Origin: Cladobotryum mycophilum
Taxonomy: Eukaryota; Ascomycota; Sordariomycetes; Hypocreales; Hypocreaceae
Length of the DNA: 64,000 bases
Assembly (NCBI GenBank): GCA_036429605.1
Contig: JAVFKD010000002.1
Span: forward strand, 2,728,001 to 2,792,000
Reading direction: 5' to 3'
Positions 47,216-58,208 of the stretch are shown here, in pieces. The notes beneath the pieces were generated by a model. The model had not been told where the DNA came from. It made no database searches and saw nothing but the letters and a program-made list of their open reading frames with translations. The position numbers were made by a program, and so were the translations under genes. How positions within the stretch are numbered: the stretch's first letter is position 1; each line of letters opens with the position of its first letter.

Positions 47216-50007
47216 TTTGACTGATGCTCACGCTTTCCCGAAAAAAGAACAAGAAAAAGATTGAGGGGAGATGGAGATGAGAAAGGGAAAAGAGAAAGAG
47301 GTTGAAAGGGGAAGCGGCCCAAATAAATTCTGCACCGGCTTTGGGATTTTTTGGGGGGGAGGGAAAAAATTGCGGCGGGTCTCCAAGGGGACACTTTTTT
47401 TTCCTTCCCAAGGAGCGAATCTTTCCGGGTGGCGCTAGTGCTGCAAGCTTGGGTACCTTCTGTCACTTCCCTTTCCACGGCAACAAGAGACCTATTCCTA
47501 GGTACTAGGTAGCACTGCCTGAGTCTTTTTTTTTCCTCTTAATTTTGATTTACAGTGGCGGCAGCCTGAGGCAGTGATGGAGTTTAGTTCCAGTGCTCTA
47601 ATCAGGGGGCGCTTCATAGGCTTCCGGGCTTGTTTGGACTTAAAGTTGGGTGCCTCTACCCTCTATGGCAGTGCTCCCCCTCCCCGCCAGATCCCAGTAG
47701 GGGTCGCACAGTGCTGCAGCTGTGTGTTACAGCGAGGGGTCATTGCTAGAATTTTTCTTCCCTCTGCCCCTCCAGACTCTCTCTCTCTCTCTCTCTGTCT
47801 CGCTTAGTACCAGGTACCTATGGAATGCCTGTCACTGCTGTATCAGCCAGTTACCGGTTCACTCCGAAATTTTTTCTCACGGCCGGGGCAACCGTGTAAG
47901 ATGCTCAGTGCCAATCACAATCCAACCTGCCTATTCCTGGCGTCGCCGACACGTCCCTCGGTCCTTTGTCCAGATTACCAGAGACACAAGTTAGCTGTTA
48001 CCGTATTGTCTCTGATAGTACCGCTGTTTGTTGTTTTGTTTAATACGACATTGCATTTTGACAGATGCTTGATATCGTGGCGAGTAATAATTGGCGTTTC
48101 TATAGGGAAACCAACATTTTTTGCTGTCTAGGTACTTTATCTTTGCGTCATACGACAATCATCATCATCATCATCATGAAGCCAAAATCAGGATTTCGGC
48201 CTCATTGAGAGGGAAATATTTGCATCCCTTTTTTGGCCTTCCCAAGCTTCTTTACAACGCCACACATCCATCCATCCATCCTTATCTTGGTCAGCGCCAC
48301 ACTTTTCGCCCTGATCGTTGATCGGCTAAGTTACCCATCCCGCACATGTCCGACCCCACCGGGGCAAGGGGAGAGAGACATCGCCAAAGCCCCAAGAGAG
48401 TGCCAAAAAAACGCTGCTCGTTTAACCGCGGTGCACCTTTTTATTCCCTCTCGCCTGGACCGCAAAGTTTCCCATATGGAGCCGGACCGTATCCTAACAT
48501 CCGCACTCTGGAGCACAAACCCGGGGAACCTCTTGACGAGCTTGATTGGTTCTGATCTCTGGAGATGGTAGAATTCCTACCCCTTTGGAACAATTTCAAC
48601 ACACGCACACGCACACGCGCACAGTGTTTATGAAGACGCTTTGTACTCAGTACAAGGTCTTTTAGAAAAAAAGTGCGTTTCTGCGCTGTGTAGACGAGAC
48701 CCTGCGCCAGCATTCCAGATTTGTTCGCTCGGCACACCCGATTTGGACGTATCAGCTTTCGAGGTGGTGATTTAAAGAAACCCTTATGCAAGTCATGGAC
48801 GGACAAATCAAACGCGGCGGTTAAAGCCATCATATGTTTCTTTGCCTTGACAAAAAGGCGGTCTCAAGGACACTTGGGCTGTCCACATATTGGCATTAGG
48901 CTGGCTGGCTATCCAGATATCACACAGCACCCCATCCATGAATCCGTTTCAATCGTAAAGCTAAAATGGTGATGCCTAACAGCAGTAAAACCATTGCTAA
49001 TACCAAGTAAGAGAGACCTCACAAAATGAATGAGACATGGATTTAAAAAAATCAAGTTAAAGCACGCAGCTGGGCAAATTGCAACGTAACAGAGGTTTCA
49101 GGTACCTTGTGCGTGCCCCTTCGGAGAAAAACATCCATGAATTATTATGCAGTAGACGATTCGAAGCAACAGGCTATGGGTTATGGAGCATGTCCTTACC
49201 GGGTTATTATCACATGTGATTTAGCACTGGCTCAAAATAAACGCTCGTGGGTCGCACGCTATTAATTGCAGACACACGAGCAACACCAGGACCGAAGTCA
49301 CGAGTTGAGAACTATGATTTAGTTGACATGAAATTGAAAATTAATGAACGCAATCCCTAGATTCAACTGACGAAATCTATCCATTCACCTGAAAGTGCGT
49401 CTAATTCATATGTATCTTCTAGTTGATTAAGGCCTTCTATTTCGGGATGAGGCTTATAGGTTAGGACACTGCAAGGTGCTTAAAGCACAGCTTTACATCA
49501 CCTCGCGTTGAAACCAGAGACGAACAAGAACATTCTCACACATGAAATCAACAATAATAATAAGAGAGTTAAATAGCCCATGGATTCAATTATCCATGAT
49601 GAAACAGAATTCATATCCTGCTCATGAATTAGAACCCATGAACTGCAAAAAAAGAAGCGATGGAGTTGAGACTGCTATCAGACACCACATCACGTGACAC
49701 AACATGCTCGATACCGTTATCGCGAACTTTCTGAATTGGTGGGTTGGTGGGTTCGACGTTTGCGCTGCGATTCGGAGGCATCGCAACAAGATTGACTCCC
49801 CGTGATAACTCATGCGGCTCCAAGTGTAAGCTAACTAACCCACAACTCTCCCCCAAATGACCTTGCTGACAATGTCTACAGCGCCGATTACTAGGTGGTG
49901 AAGCATACCTTTGCCCAGCGACACATCCCAAAGCCTCGATTCCATTCCGCAGCAACTTCCACCCTTATATATACATACACGGACACAAAACAAAAGCTAA
50001 AAAAAAA
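47216..50007. other. Long gene-free region, carrier gene / mrpl33
   Basis: 2.8 kb between divergent genes. It contains the carrier's promoter, a CCTAGGTACTAGGTAG palindrome at 47498-47513, a (TC)n tract near 47776-47797, an (ATC)n tract near 48160-48178 and a CACACG run near 48600-48620. The stretch 48980-49640 is AT-richer. Several short ORFs overlap one another on both strands, with none recognisable. No transposon ends were noticed. Confidence 0.6.
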
Positions 50008-50271
50008 ATGTCCTTCTTCCGAATTACCCTCTACCGCTCGGCCATTGGCCTCCCAGAGCGCACACGCGGCGTCCTCGCGGCCCTCGGCCTCCGCCGCCGT
50101 ATGCAGACCGTCTTCCACCCCGTCGAGCCCCAGTTCGCCGGTATGATCATGAAAGTAAAAGAGCTGGTCCGCGTGCAAGAGGTGGAGAATGCCCTGAGTA
50201 AAGCGCAGGTCAAGGCGGCGAGGACGCCGGATAAGGGGTTTTATATCGAGAAGGCGGTGCCGAGGATGTGA
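50008..50271 (+). CDS. mrpl33: Mitochondrial ribosomal protein uL30m
   Basis: Large-subunit mitochondrial ribosomal protein, 87 aa, single exon. [20 protein letters not shown] and the following [20 protein letters not shown] are the L30 signature; [14 protein letters not shown] matches the C-terminal strand of the family. Size equals yeast Mrpl33. The ATG is preceded by an A-rich stretch. Converges on eaf3. Confidence 0.92.
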   Translation: MSFFRITLYRSAIGLPERTRGVLAALGLRRRMQTVFHPVEPQFAGMIMKVKELVRVQEVENALSKAQVKAARTPDKGFYIEKAVPRM

Positions 50272-50841
50272 ATTTTGCAGGCGACGGAGGGGGAAGGGGA
50301 GATATATAAGAAATGATTCTACGGAATGAACAGTCAGGAAGTGGAGAGTCAGCTATTCGAATAGAATGGCGGCGGCGGAGGCATGGGAAAACCCTGCCAT
50401 ATCAACTTGAGCAACATCGGATGGACTGTATCATATTGTAACGACACCATGCATCAAGACTACATTGCCTCAAATCAGGCAGGGCCAAAATCACGTATAG
50501 AATCCAAAACGATGGACCATGAAAGGTTTAAAACAAACAAGAAACATTAATTTGTCATTTGTTACCGGTTTCCCACTTTCCCATCTGTGTGATCTGAAGA
50601 CTACCCACCGCGCAACACTACGCCGATGAATGTGATTACCCATACCAGAACTAACTATCTTACACATACTGGTGGATTCAACCCTTGTGATATCCTTTAT
50701 TGGCCGGTAGTTAGTCAAAGATGGACAACTACCTACGTAACGCTTATCCTGTCACAAAAGTGAACGCCACCATTGCGGCCTCCTAGGGGTGCTGCTGGTC
50801 ATATTGACGCTCGTCGATACCTGTCGCCGTAATGGAACAGA
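50272..50841. other. Convergent 3' region, mrpl33 / eaf3
   Basis: 570 bases of 3' UTRs; no coding signal. Confidence 0.7.
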
Positions 50842-53070
50842 TTAGAAGCTTCGTGCTTTTTCAATATACTCTTGAGAAGGAGTCTCGTATTCGCTGACAA
50901 AGTACGACTCGCAGTGACGACCAAGCCAGGTCGTGAACTTGCCAATTTCTTCTCGAAGACGTGAAACGGATTGCTGATCCATGTTGGTCTGTGCAAGAAG
51001 CTCAGGCATTGAAACTGTAGAGACAAAATTAGCACTGGCGAACACGGAGATGAGATAATGAGTAAGGGTAAGCAAACCGATCAAGCGAGCTAGATGCTCG
51101 GCACCGTAGACATCACAGACGTTTTTATACTGTGAGTTTTCCTCCGCGTTGTCCCAGAGTTTTCGTATATCAATGTACTGATGGCGTTCGAAGCTTTAGG
51201 CAACGTTAGCGGGAATTCGGGGAAGTGTGATGGATTTCTCCCTGTTTTGAACCGACTTACCGATAGAGAAGTATCCGGCTCAAGGCCTTCTCAAAGTACT
51301 CTCGGAATCCGGCAACGACTTCCTCCAGTATGTCCATGCTGGAAGAGCCTTCTTCCCTACGAGGTCGCTCAAAGACAAGGTAGTCCTCAAAGATTTTGGT
51401 GACAGGCTTGGGGTGAGGCAAGGGGACAAGTTGGTTATTCTTGGTAATGTTTTCCCAATCATCTACCAACATGGCTTGGATATGATCGGGAACGGAAATG
51501 TTGATCATGGGTTTATTGTGGAAAGCATCCTCCTGCAAAAAAAAAAAAAGTCAGAATCATTCCTTACTTCTTGTTCTAGTGCAGAGCGCGTTTGCGCAAG
51601 GTTGGCAAAAAATATCTTAGCTATTTGGCTGCTGTATATTCTGCGAAATGTTGCAGAGGTTTAAGAACCGCACAATACCTCGTTGCATCTAGAAGCAGCA
51701 GAGTCTGTAGTTGATCTCATCTGTCTGGATTGAGTGGCGTCATCCACTTGGACTGCTTTCACTCTCGTGGTGGAGCTTACGGCCACCTTGGGCGAAGTTC
51801 GGGGTGAGGAGGAATATCTCTGTTCTGATGCAGGGAAGATGTAGCGGTTGTCATACAAGGGTCGTCCAGCGGCACTGAGATAGCGGTGCCCTGCCTTGGG
51901 CTTCTTCAACAGATGATCGGGCGCCTGTCGCAGAAGTGCTATCCTAACCGCTTTCTTTCTGCGAACCTTTTCTGGGAAGTATGGCAGGGGCGTATCTAGG
52001 CATCTGCGCTCATTGGATACCGGAAACACATGCCATGTAGGATTTTGGATTGCCATATCTGGTGGAGTGATGAAGCAAGTATGATTTCGGTGAAGGGGGC
52101 GAGAAGTCATAAATGCAGAGCCAGATTTTCTGAGCCAAATGCTGTGCTCGGCAATGTAGGAAGAAGGGTCGCTGCTCCTTGATACTCTTGACGGCAGTGC
52201 AAATTTGGTAGCTGGCAAAGGGAAAACAAGGCTCGACTCATCGAGTGCCGACTACTGGCAGGGGAAAAGGGAGTACTTTTTAAGACTCAAAGATGCGGCA
52301 TTGTGAAGGGCATTGTGAAGGGCATGAAGCTTCATCTTTTCCGCACCAGAAAAAAAGCCAAGGTAGGCAGATAATTCTCCAGCCAGAGGAATCCTGAGAA
52401 ACGCAAACTTTGATAGGCATAATTTAATACCTATATGTATGTGCTTTTGTGGCAATGTTTTCCGCATCCCAGAGAACTACTCTGTCACGCAGTCACACCA
52501 GCTTCAGGGCTGCAGTCATGACATTTGGTGGTGAGTAATAGGGGGTGATTTCCTCAGCCCACATGGCACAAGACGGTAGGAAACAGAATGAGAGAGGGGG
52601 AGAAAAAAAGGAACGGCTACGCAGGAGAAAATATGATCAAGGAGTATGATGGGGGAAAAAAATCGGCTCACCTGCTCCAACTCCCAGTCCTTGCCTCTTC
52701 TGCCTCCTCTTCCAGGCTGAATGGTTGCTGAACCTCGCTCCTCGCTGACTCGGCCAGACTCACCACCGCTTTTCACGTTCTTCTTAGGGAGCTTTGTAGT
52801 TTTCTGCATGCTGGTCTTCAATTGTGAGTGAAGTTGGGCTGCCAGCTCCTTGTGTTCGTCATCAAAGGGCCGGATTCGGTCTACCATGACCCAGTCGTCC
52901 CACGTGTTTTTCCAGCCTTTGTAGTGAACTTTGTAGCGGTAGCCTTCCGCGGGCTTTTCCGCTGGCTGCACGTCCATAATCTTGGCTTCATAAAGCATGT
53001 CCATGTGAAAACAAAGGACCTTTTCATCCTTGGCAAAAGTCGGAGTTGGTTGCTGTCGCGCAGGAGCCAT
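50842..53070 (-). CDS. eaf3: Eaf3 / MRG15 chromodomain protein
   Basis: Shared subunit of the NuA4 acetyltransferase and Rpd3S deacetylase complexes; reads methylated histone H3K36. Exons 52672-53070, 51261-51532, 51078-51193 and 50842-51014 encode 319 aa. The chromodomain covers residues about 12-80 (FAKDEKVLCFHMDMLYEAKI, YKVHYKGWKNTWDDWVMVDR). A Lys/Gly/Arg linker leads to DWELEQ, which joins directly to EDAFHNKPMINISVPDHIQA, the start of the MRG domain; the latter runs to the C-terminus (SRLREEIGKFTTWLGRHCES). Introns 2 and 3 are 67 and 63 nt, but intron 1 is 1139 nt (51533-52671, GTGAGC donor, T-tract then GCAG) and contains a long open frame on the same strand. Gene identity is secure; the intron is unusual. 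Confidence 0.94.
51661..52251 (-). other. Same-strand open frame inside eaf3 intron 1
   Basis: An open frame of 197 codons including its TAA (51661-51663). The first internal ATG is at 52110 (149 codons, MTSRPLHRNHTCFITPPDM). Upstream in the same frame, past a single TAG at 52252-52254, the frame remains open to an ATG at 52467. Composition is Ser/Arg/Pro-rich with clusters of basic residues (FPEKVRRKKAVRIALLRQAP). I do not recognise a family. It may be a nested gene, an alternative exon, a decayed insertion, or chance. Confidence 0.3.
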
Positions 53071-54090
53071 GATGGATGAATGGATCAGATACTCGCTGAT
53101 TCCGCGATGCTATCTATATGCTCAATCACTTCCTGATGACTCCAGCTACTTTCTCAGAACCTGATAATATCTGGTGAGGATATTAAAATGAAAAGAAAGA
53201 AAAAAGGGGGTTGATGCTGACAATAAGCCGTCGATTGGGGGAGAGACATAAAGTGAGATGAATGATGAGAGGTGGTTGATGATACGGGGAGGGACAATTT
53301 GGTGCTCGCTGTATCTTCTTCTTGAGGTCCCCTGCTGGAGGCAGTACGTACCGGACCGCCTAGCGCCCAAGCACCCAGCCAATGACCCGCGTTAATGGAC
53401 CCTAAAAATATCTTCTCTGAGCACACGCGACGCGACTCTGTATGCAAGAGCGACGACTTCACCTCATCATGGGTATCTCCAGGCCCCAGGTACTGATCCA
53501 TGGATGTCTCTTGAATTCGTGCTTTGCTTACTCCGTATAATAATTACCTACAAGTAGTACTATACAGAAGATACTTCGTATAAATAATGGGACAATCACA
53601 TGATTGATTCACTTCCTGATGATATAAAAATAATTGTCTTAGAAACTCTGAAAAATCCTAATATTCCCTAGGTTGAATCGGGTATTATGTATCTCGCTCA
53701 TTCATCCTCATCACATCTCATCCGTGACTTTGGTATCTCACAAACCACACCCAAAAAAACGCCATGTTGAATACTTCTGGACAGTCATATTTTATTATAT
53801 GATGATCTTCCAAATAACCTCCCAACCGGGAGTTGATGTAAATGCATCTGGTATGTTGAATGTACGCCTAACCGACTTTCCTTTCCATTTCCATTTCCGT
53901 CCATATCCCTCTATGGTTTTCGTGTCATAATTTTTGGGTACCGTTAAACCCATATCATCATCACCTTAAACCATCCCATAACGCCGATGTTGAAATCGAA
54001 CCTGGTTCAAGCAAGGCGCAGCAGTCGTCACAAAGTCGTAAACTCAGGCTGCCCCTCCGTCACCAGAGAAGAACAAGAGCATGTGCACAC
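53071..54090. other. Intergenic, eaf3 / met6
   Basis: One kb between tandem minus-strand genes: eaf3 promoter, a TACTCCGTA element at 53529-53537 and the met6 3' region. The stretch 53100-53700 contains two copies of TCACTTCCTGATGA (about 53125 and 53607) of unknown meaning. Confidence 0.6.
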
Positions 54091-56539
54091 TTATTTGGTA
54101 TACTTGGCGCGGAAGTACTTGGCGGCGTTGACCATGTTGATCAAAGCCTCCTTGGTCTCCTTCCACTGTCGGGTCTTCAGACCACAGTCAGGGTCGATCC
54201 AGAGCTGCTCAGGCTTGAGGTACTTGAGCATCTCCTCGATGCGGTCCTTGATCTCCTGCTCGCTGGGAACACGGGGAGAGTGGATGTCGTAGACACCGGG
54301 GCCAATGTGACGAGGGTACTCAGACTCGACAAAGACACCAAGGAGCTTGGCGTCGGACTTGCTGTTCTCGATGGACAGAACATCAGCATCGAGGGCAGCG
54401 ATGGCGTGGAAGAAGTCCTGGAACTCGGAGTAGCAGAAGTGAGAGTGGATCTGAGTGGCGTCCTCAACACCGGCAGTGGAGAGTCTGAAAGCCTTGACGG
54501 CCCAGTCGAGGTAGGCCTCACGCTCCTTGCCGGAGCGGAGAGGGAGACCCTCACGAAGAGCAGGCTCATCGACCTGGATGACATCAACGCCAGCCTTCTC
54601 GAGGTCAACGACCTCGTCACGGAGGGCAAGAGCGAGCTGCTCAGCCTGGACGGACTGATGGACATCATCACGAGGGAAAGACCATCGCAAGCAGGTAACG
54701 GGACCAGTCAACATACCCTTCATGGGTTTGCTGGAAACCGAAACGGCGTACTTGGACTCCTTGACGGTCATGGGAGCGGGACGGGAGATGTCACCGACAA
54801 TGATGGGGGGACGGACACAACGAGATCCGTAGCTCTGAACCCAAGCATGGGTGGTGAAAGCGTAGCCGCTCAGGCGCTCACCGAAGTACTGAACCATGTC
54901 GTTTCGCTCAGGCTCACCGTGAACGAAGACGTCGAGGCCAAGCTCTTCCTGGATCTTGACATTGTCAGAGATTTCCTTCTCAATGAACTTGTCGTACTCC
55001 TCAGTAGTGATCTGGCTCTTTGTGAGCTTGTTTCGCTGAACACGAATCTCGCTGGTCTGGGGGAAGGAGCCAATGGTGGTGGTGGGGAAAAGAGGGAGGT
55101 TGAGCTTCTTTTGTTGGGCGTCAATACGAGTGGGGAACTCGGACTTGCGGTTGTAGTCCTGCTCAGTGATCTTGGACTGGCGGTCCTTGACGTTGGGGTC
55201 GTTGGTGTGGGTAGAGGTGGCACGAGCCTGCAGGGACTTGGCGTTGGCCTCGAGCTGCTCACGGACAGCGGCGGGGCCCTCGGTAACAGCCTTGGCAATG
55301 ATGGCAACCTCAACAACCTTCTCGGAGGCGAAAGAGAACCAGTCAGCGACCTCAGGGTCGAGCTTCTTCTCGCTGGCAAGGGTGTGGGGGGTGTGGAGGA
55401 GGGAGCTGGAGGTAGCGACAATGACGCGCTCCTTGCCGAGCTTCTGGACAGCGGTCTCGACAGTCTCGATGGCACGCTTCAGGTTGGTCTTCCAGATGTT
55501 ACGACCGTCAACGACACCGGTAGAGAGGATGGTGTTGGGGCCAAGAGCACCGAGGACGGTCTCGAGCTGCTCGGGGTTGCGGACAAGGTCAATGTGGACA
55601 GCATAGACGTCCCTGGGGACGAGGTCCAGATTGTGGACGATGTCACCGAAGTAGGTGGTGAAGACGAGCTTGGGGATCTTGTCACCAAGGCTAGCGAGCT
55701 TCTCATAGGTGGGCTTGAAAGCATCCTTAGTCTTGGCGGGGAGATCGAAGACCAGGACGGGCTCATCGATCTGGACGGTCTCAGCACCGGCTTCCTTGAG
55801 CTTGACAAGGAGCTCCTCATAGATGGGGAGAAGCTTCTCGAGCAGGTCAAGAGGCTTGACGGTCTGGTCACGGTCGGCCTTGCCGAGGTGGAGGAAGCTG
55901 ACGGGACCAACAAGGACGGGGCGAGTGGTAATGCCAGCCTCCTTGGCCTCGTTGAACTCAACAACGGCCTTGGGGCTCTCAGCCAGCTTGAAGGTCTGGC
56001 CATCCTGGAAGGTAGGCTTGACGTAGTGGTAGTTGGAGTCGAACCACTTGACCATCTCCAGACTGGGGACATCGATGCCGTTCTTCTGGTGACCACGGCC
56101 CATGGCAAAGTACTGGTCAATCAGGTCAAGACCATCCTTGGTGTAACGTTCGGGAACGGCCTAAATAGTTTGAACGTTAGGATACAGTTCAATTGAAGGG
56201 TTTTTGTGAGTGGGAATGGAGAGGCTGCTTACACCAAAGTCCTGAATGTGAGTGAGAACCTGATCATAGAGGGCAAAGTCGTTGCTGGGGATGATGTCGA
56301 CGCCGGCATCCTGCTGAATCTTCCAGTGAGCAAGACGAAGTCGCTTGGCCTCAGTGAGGAGTTCGGCCTGAGTGAGCTTTCCGCCCCAGTCTGTTGATTG
56401 TTAGCGAATTTATTCTTCTTCTTGATGACAATTGAAGAGACAATTGAAGAGCAATTGGTGACTGACAAGCTTCGGTGGCCTTCTTCAAGTCACGGTTAAC
56501 ACCCATACGAGGGAAACCGAGAACTGCGGACTGAACCAT
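54091..56539 (-). CDS. met6: Cobalamin-independent methionine synthase
   Basis: Transfers a methyl group from 5-methyltetrahydropteroyl-glutamate to homocysteine, the last step of methionine synthesis, in the cytosol. Exons 56467-56539, 56233-56390 and 54091-56160; introns 76 and 72 nt; 766 aa, the usual length. The N-terminus MVQSAVLGFPRMGVNRDLKK is typical. The C-terminal catalytic barrel starts near LPLFPTTTIGSFPQT; the zinc ligands are His and Cys in IHSHFCYSEF, the Glu in the strand after it (LSIENSKSD), and the Cys in DPDCGLKTR. The first donor is GTCAGT, a less common but acceptable form. Strong codon bias suggests high expression. Confidence 0.97.
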
Positions 56540-58208
56540 CTTTGCGATTGATTCTCGACACTAGTCCCTACTTGGAAAAGAATTGATTGAGAAATGAGGT
56601 AAAGCCTTTAAGGTGACGAGAAACCAAAAGGGCAGAGAGAGGATGAAGAAAGAAAAGAAGAGGAGAGAGAGGAGGGCGGTAAGTCGACACTTTGTACTTG
56701 TAGGAAAAAACCAAGTAGCCAGCAGAAGCGGGGGAGGGGTAAAAAAGTTGGGCGAGCGAGGGGACAACACACACACACACACACACCTCTCTGTCTCTCT
56801 CTCTCTTTTCTCACACCTCTTTCTCAACAACAGCCGCCTGGCATCCATCCATTCAATGGACTCTATTGTACATACACACACTCCATACGCTCCAGCCACT
56901 CCATACCTACCTATGCAACTATCTCTTCCTCCTCACCCCCATCCATCCCATCCCATTGTTCTGCTGTCCGCCCTTGGGCTTACTGCTGGGTACTTTCTTT
57001 TCATCCGCCTTTTCTCGTCTCTGGACCCTGGCTTAGGCTTGATTTCTACTGCTTACTGCGTTAACATGCGACATTCTATTCCTACCTGATAATGCTGTCT
57101 TAATGAAAATGGGATTCTATTGCCCCATTACCGTCAGCACGATTTGCGCGAATTGCGCCATCACAGGTGGCTCCTTTGACGGCTTGGGATCCTCGCTATG
57201 CCTATCCAAGTCCGAATCCAATGGAATCTTGGCTGGAGCGGATTCCGTTACATCTGCAGGTTCTAATCCGCCCTTGTATAAGCCCGGGAAACGACTGAGT
57301 AAGAAAGTGGAGGATTTTCACGTTATAGTTCGACAGGCGATAACATCCCGACCCTTCTCACCATCCCACACACTAATTCATTCACCCCACCCCCACCTTG
57401 ACACGCCCCAGCCATCCATCCACCAACAAACTAACCTCTCATGTTCTTTCTGCCCCCCTTGCCTTCCATGCTCTGCTCAACCTGGTGGGGGGACAATATC
57501 CACTGTAAACCTAAGGTGCAGCTCCCGTTAGTGGGGCTTGCCTAAATTCTCATCCGCTGTTTGGCTCGCTTCGGAGCGTTTTGTGGGCGCTATAAAGGCC
57601 CAACTGCAGAACCTCTCCTAGGTACCCAGTACCTAGTAGTAGTAGCAGCTCCTACAGTGTCAAAACAGCCTAACCCCTCACGGGAGGGGAAAACACCGGA
57701 TCAGAGCCCATGGCAAGGCATCTAAGGTAGTAATTAATAAGATGATAATACTCAAAAAAAAAATTGAGACAGGAAGAAGAGAAATAGTTAAATATAAGAG
57801 AAACAGGTAGAAATAAAAGAAACATATAGAAATGTTGAAAATCAAGAGACGTAGTAGCTACGAATCCGTCTACCATGTTTAACGTTCTGGTGTTTATTTT
57901 CCGCCCCTCCTCATTCTATTGACAAACACAACCGCCAAAGCTGTCATATGTAACAGCGGGGCGCTCCAATCCGATCTCGCAAACTACTAAACTACTAGAT
58001 ATGAACCAAGTCACTCGATGATTGACATTCATTTACCAGCCAACAAACCCGTACGACTTCAATTGGAATTCCTACATCCGTTATAATTCAACGCAATCCC
58101 ATGAGGACATTTCATTGTCCTTTGAACTTCTGAATTGACCTATTCTGCTATGGTAATCTATCTTGTTCCTTCGTTGCTGACGCTACCCGCCCCAACGTCT
58201 CCAGGGTC
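56540..58208. other. met6 promoter and gene-free region
   Basis: 1.67 kb: G/A-rich met6 leader, an (AC)n run at about 56768-56787, a CCTAGGTACCCAGTACCTAG palindrome at 57617-57636 and AT-rich DNA towards the LYS2 relic. Plus-strand frames at 56613-57089 and 57103-57531 lack recognisable features. Confidence 0.6.

Noticed and set aside
53120..53625. Two TCACTTCCTGATGA copies considered as ends of a mobile element
   Set aside because: Direct, not inverted; no target-site duplication or transposase frame between them.
54280..56196. 638-codon plus-strand frame antisense to met6
   Set aside because: Shadow of the codon-biased met6 exon; no recognisable domain and no promoter-like context.
57103..57531. 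142-codon frame upstream of the LYS2 relic
   Set aside because: Has an ATG, but composition is promoter-like (Ser/Pro/Thr repeats) and no family is recognised.
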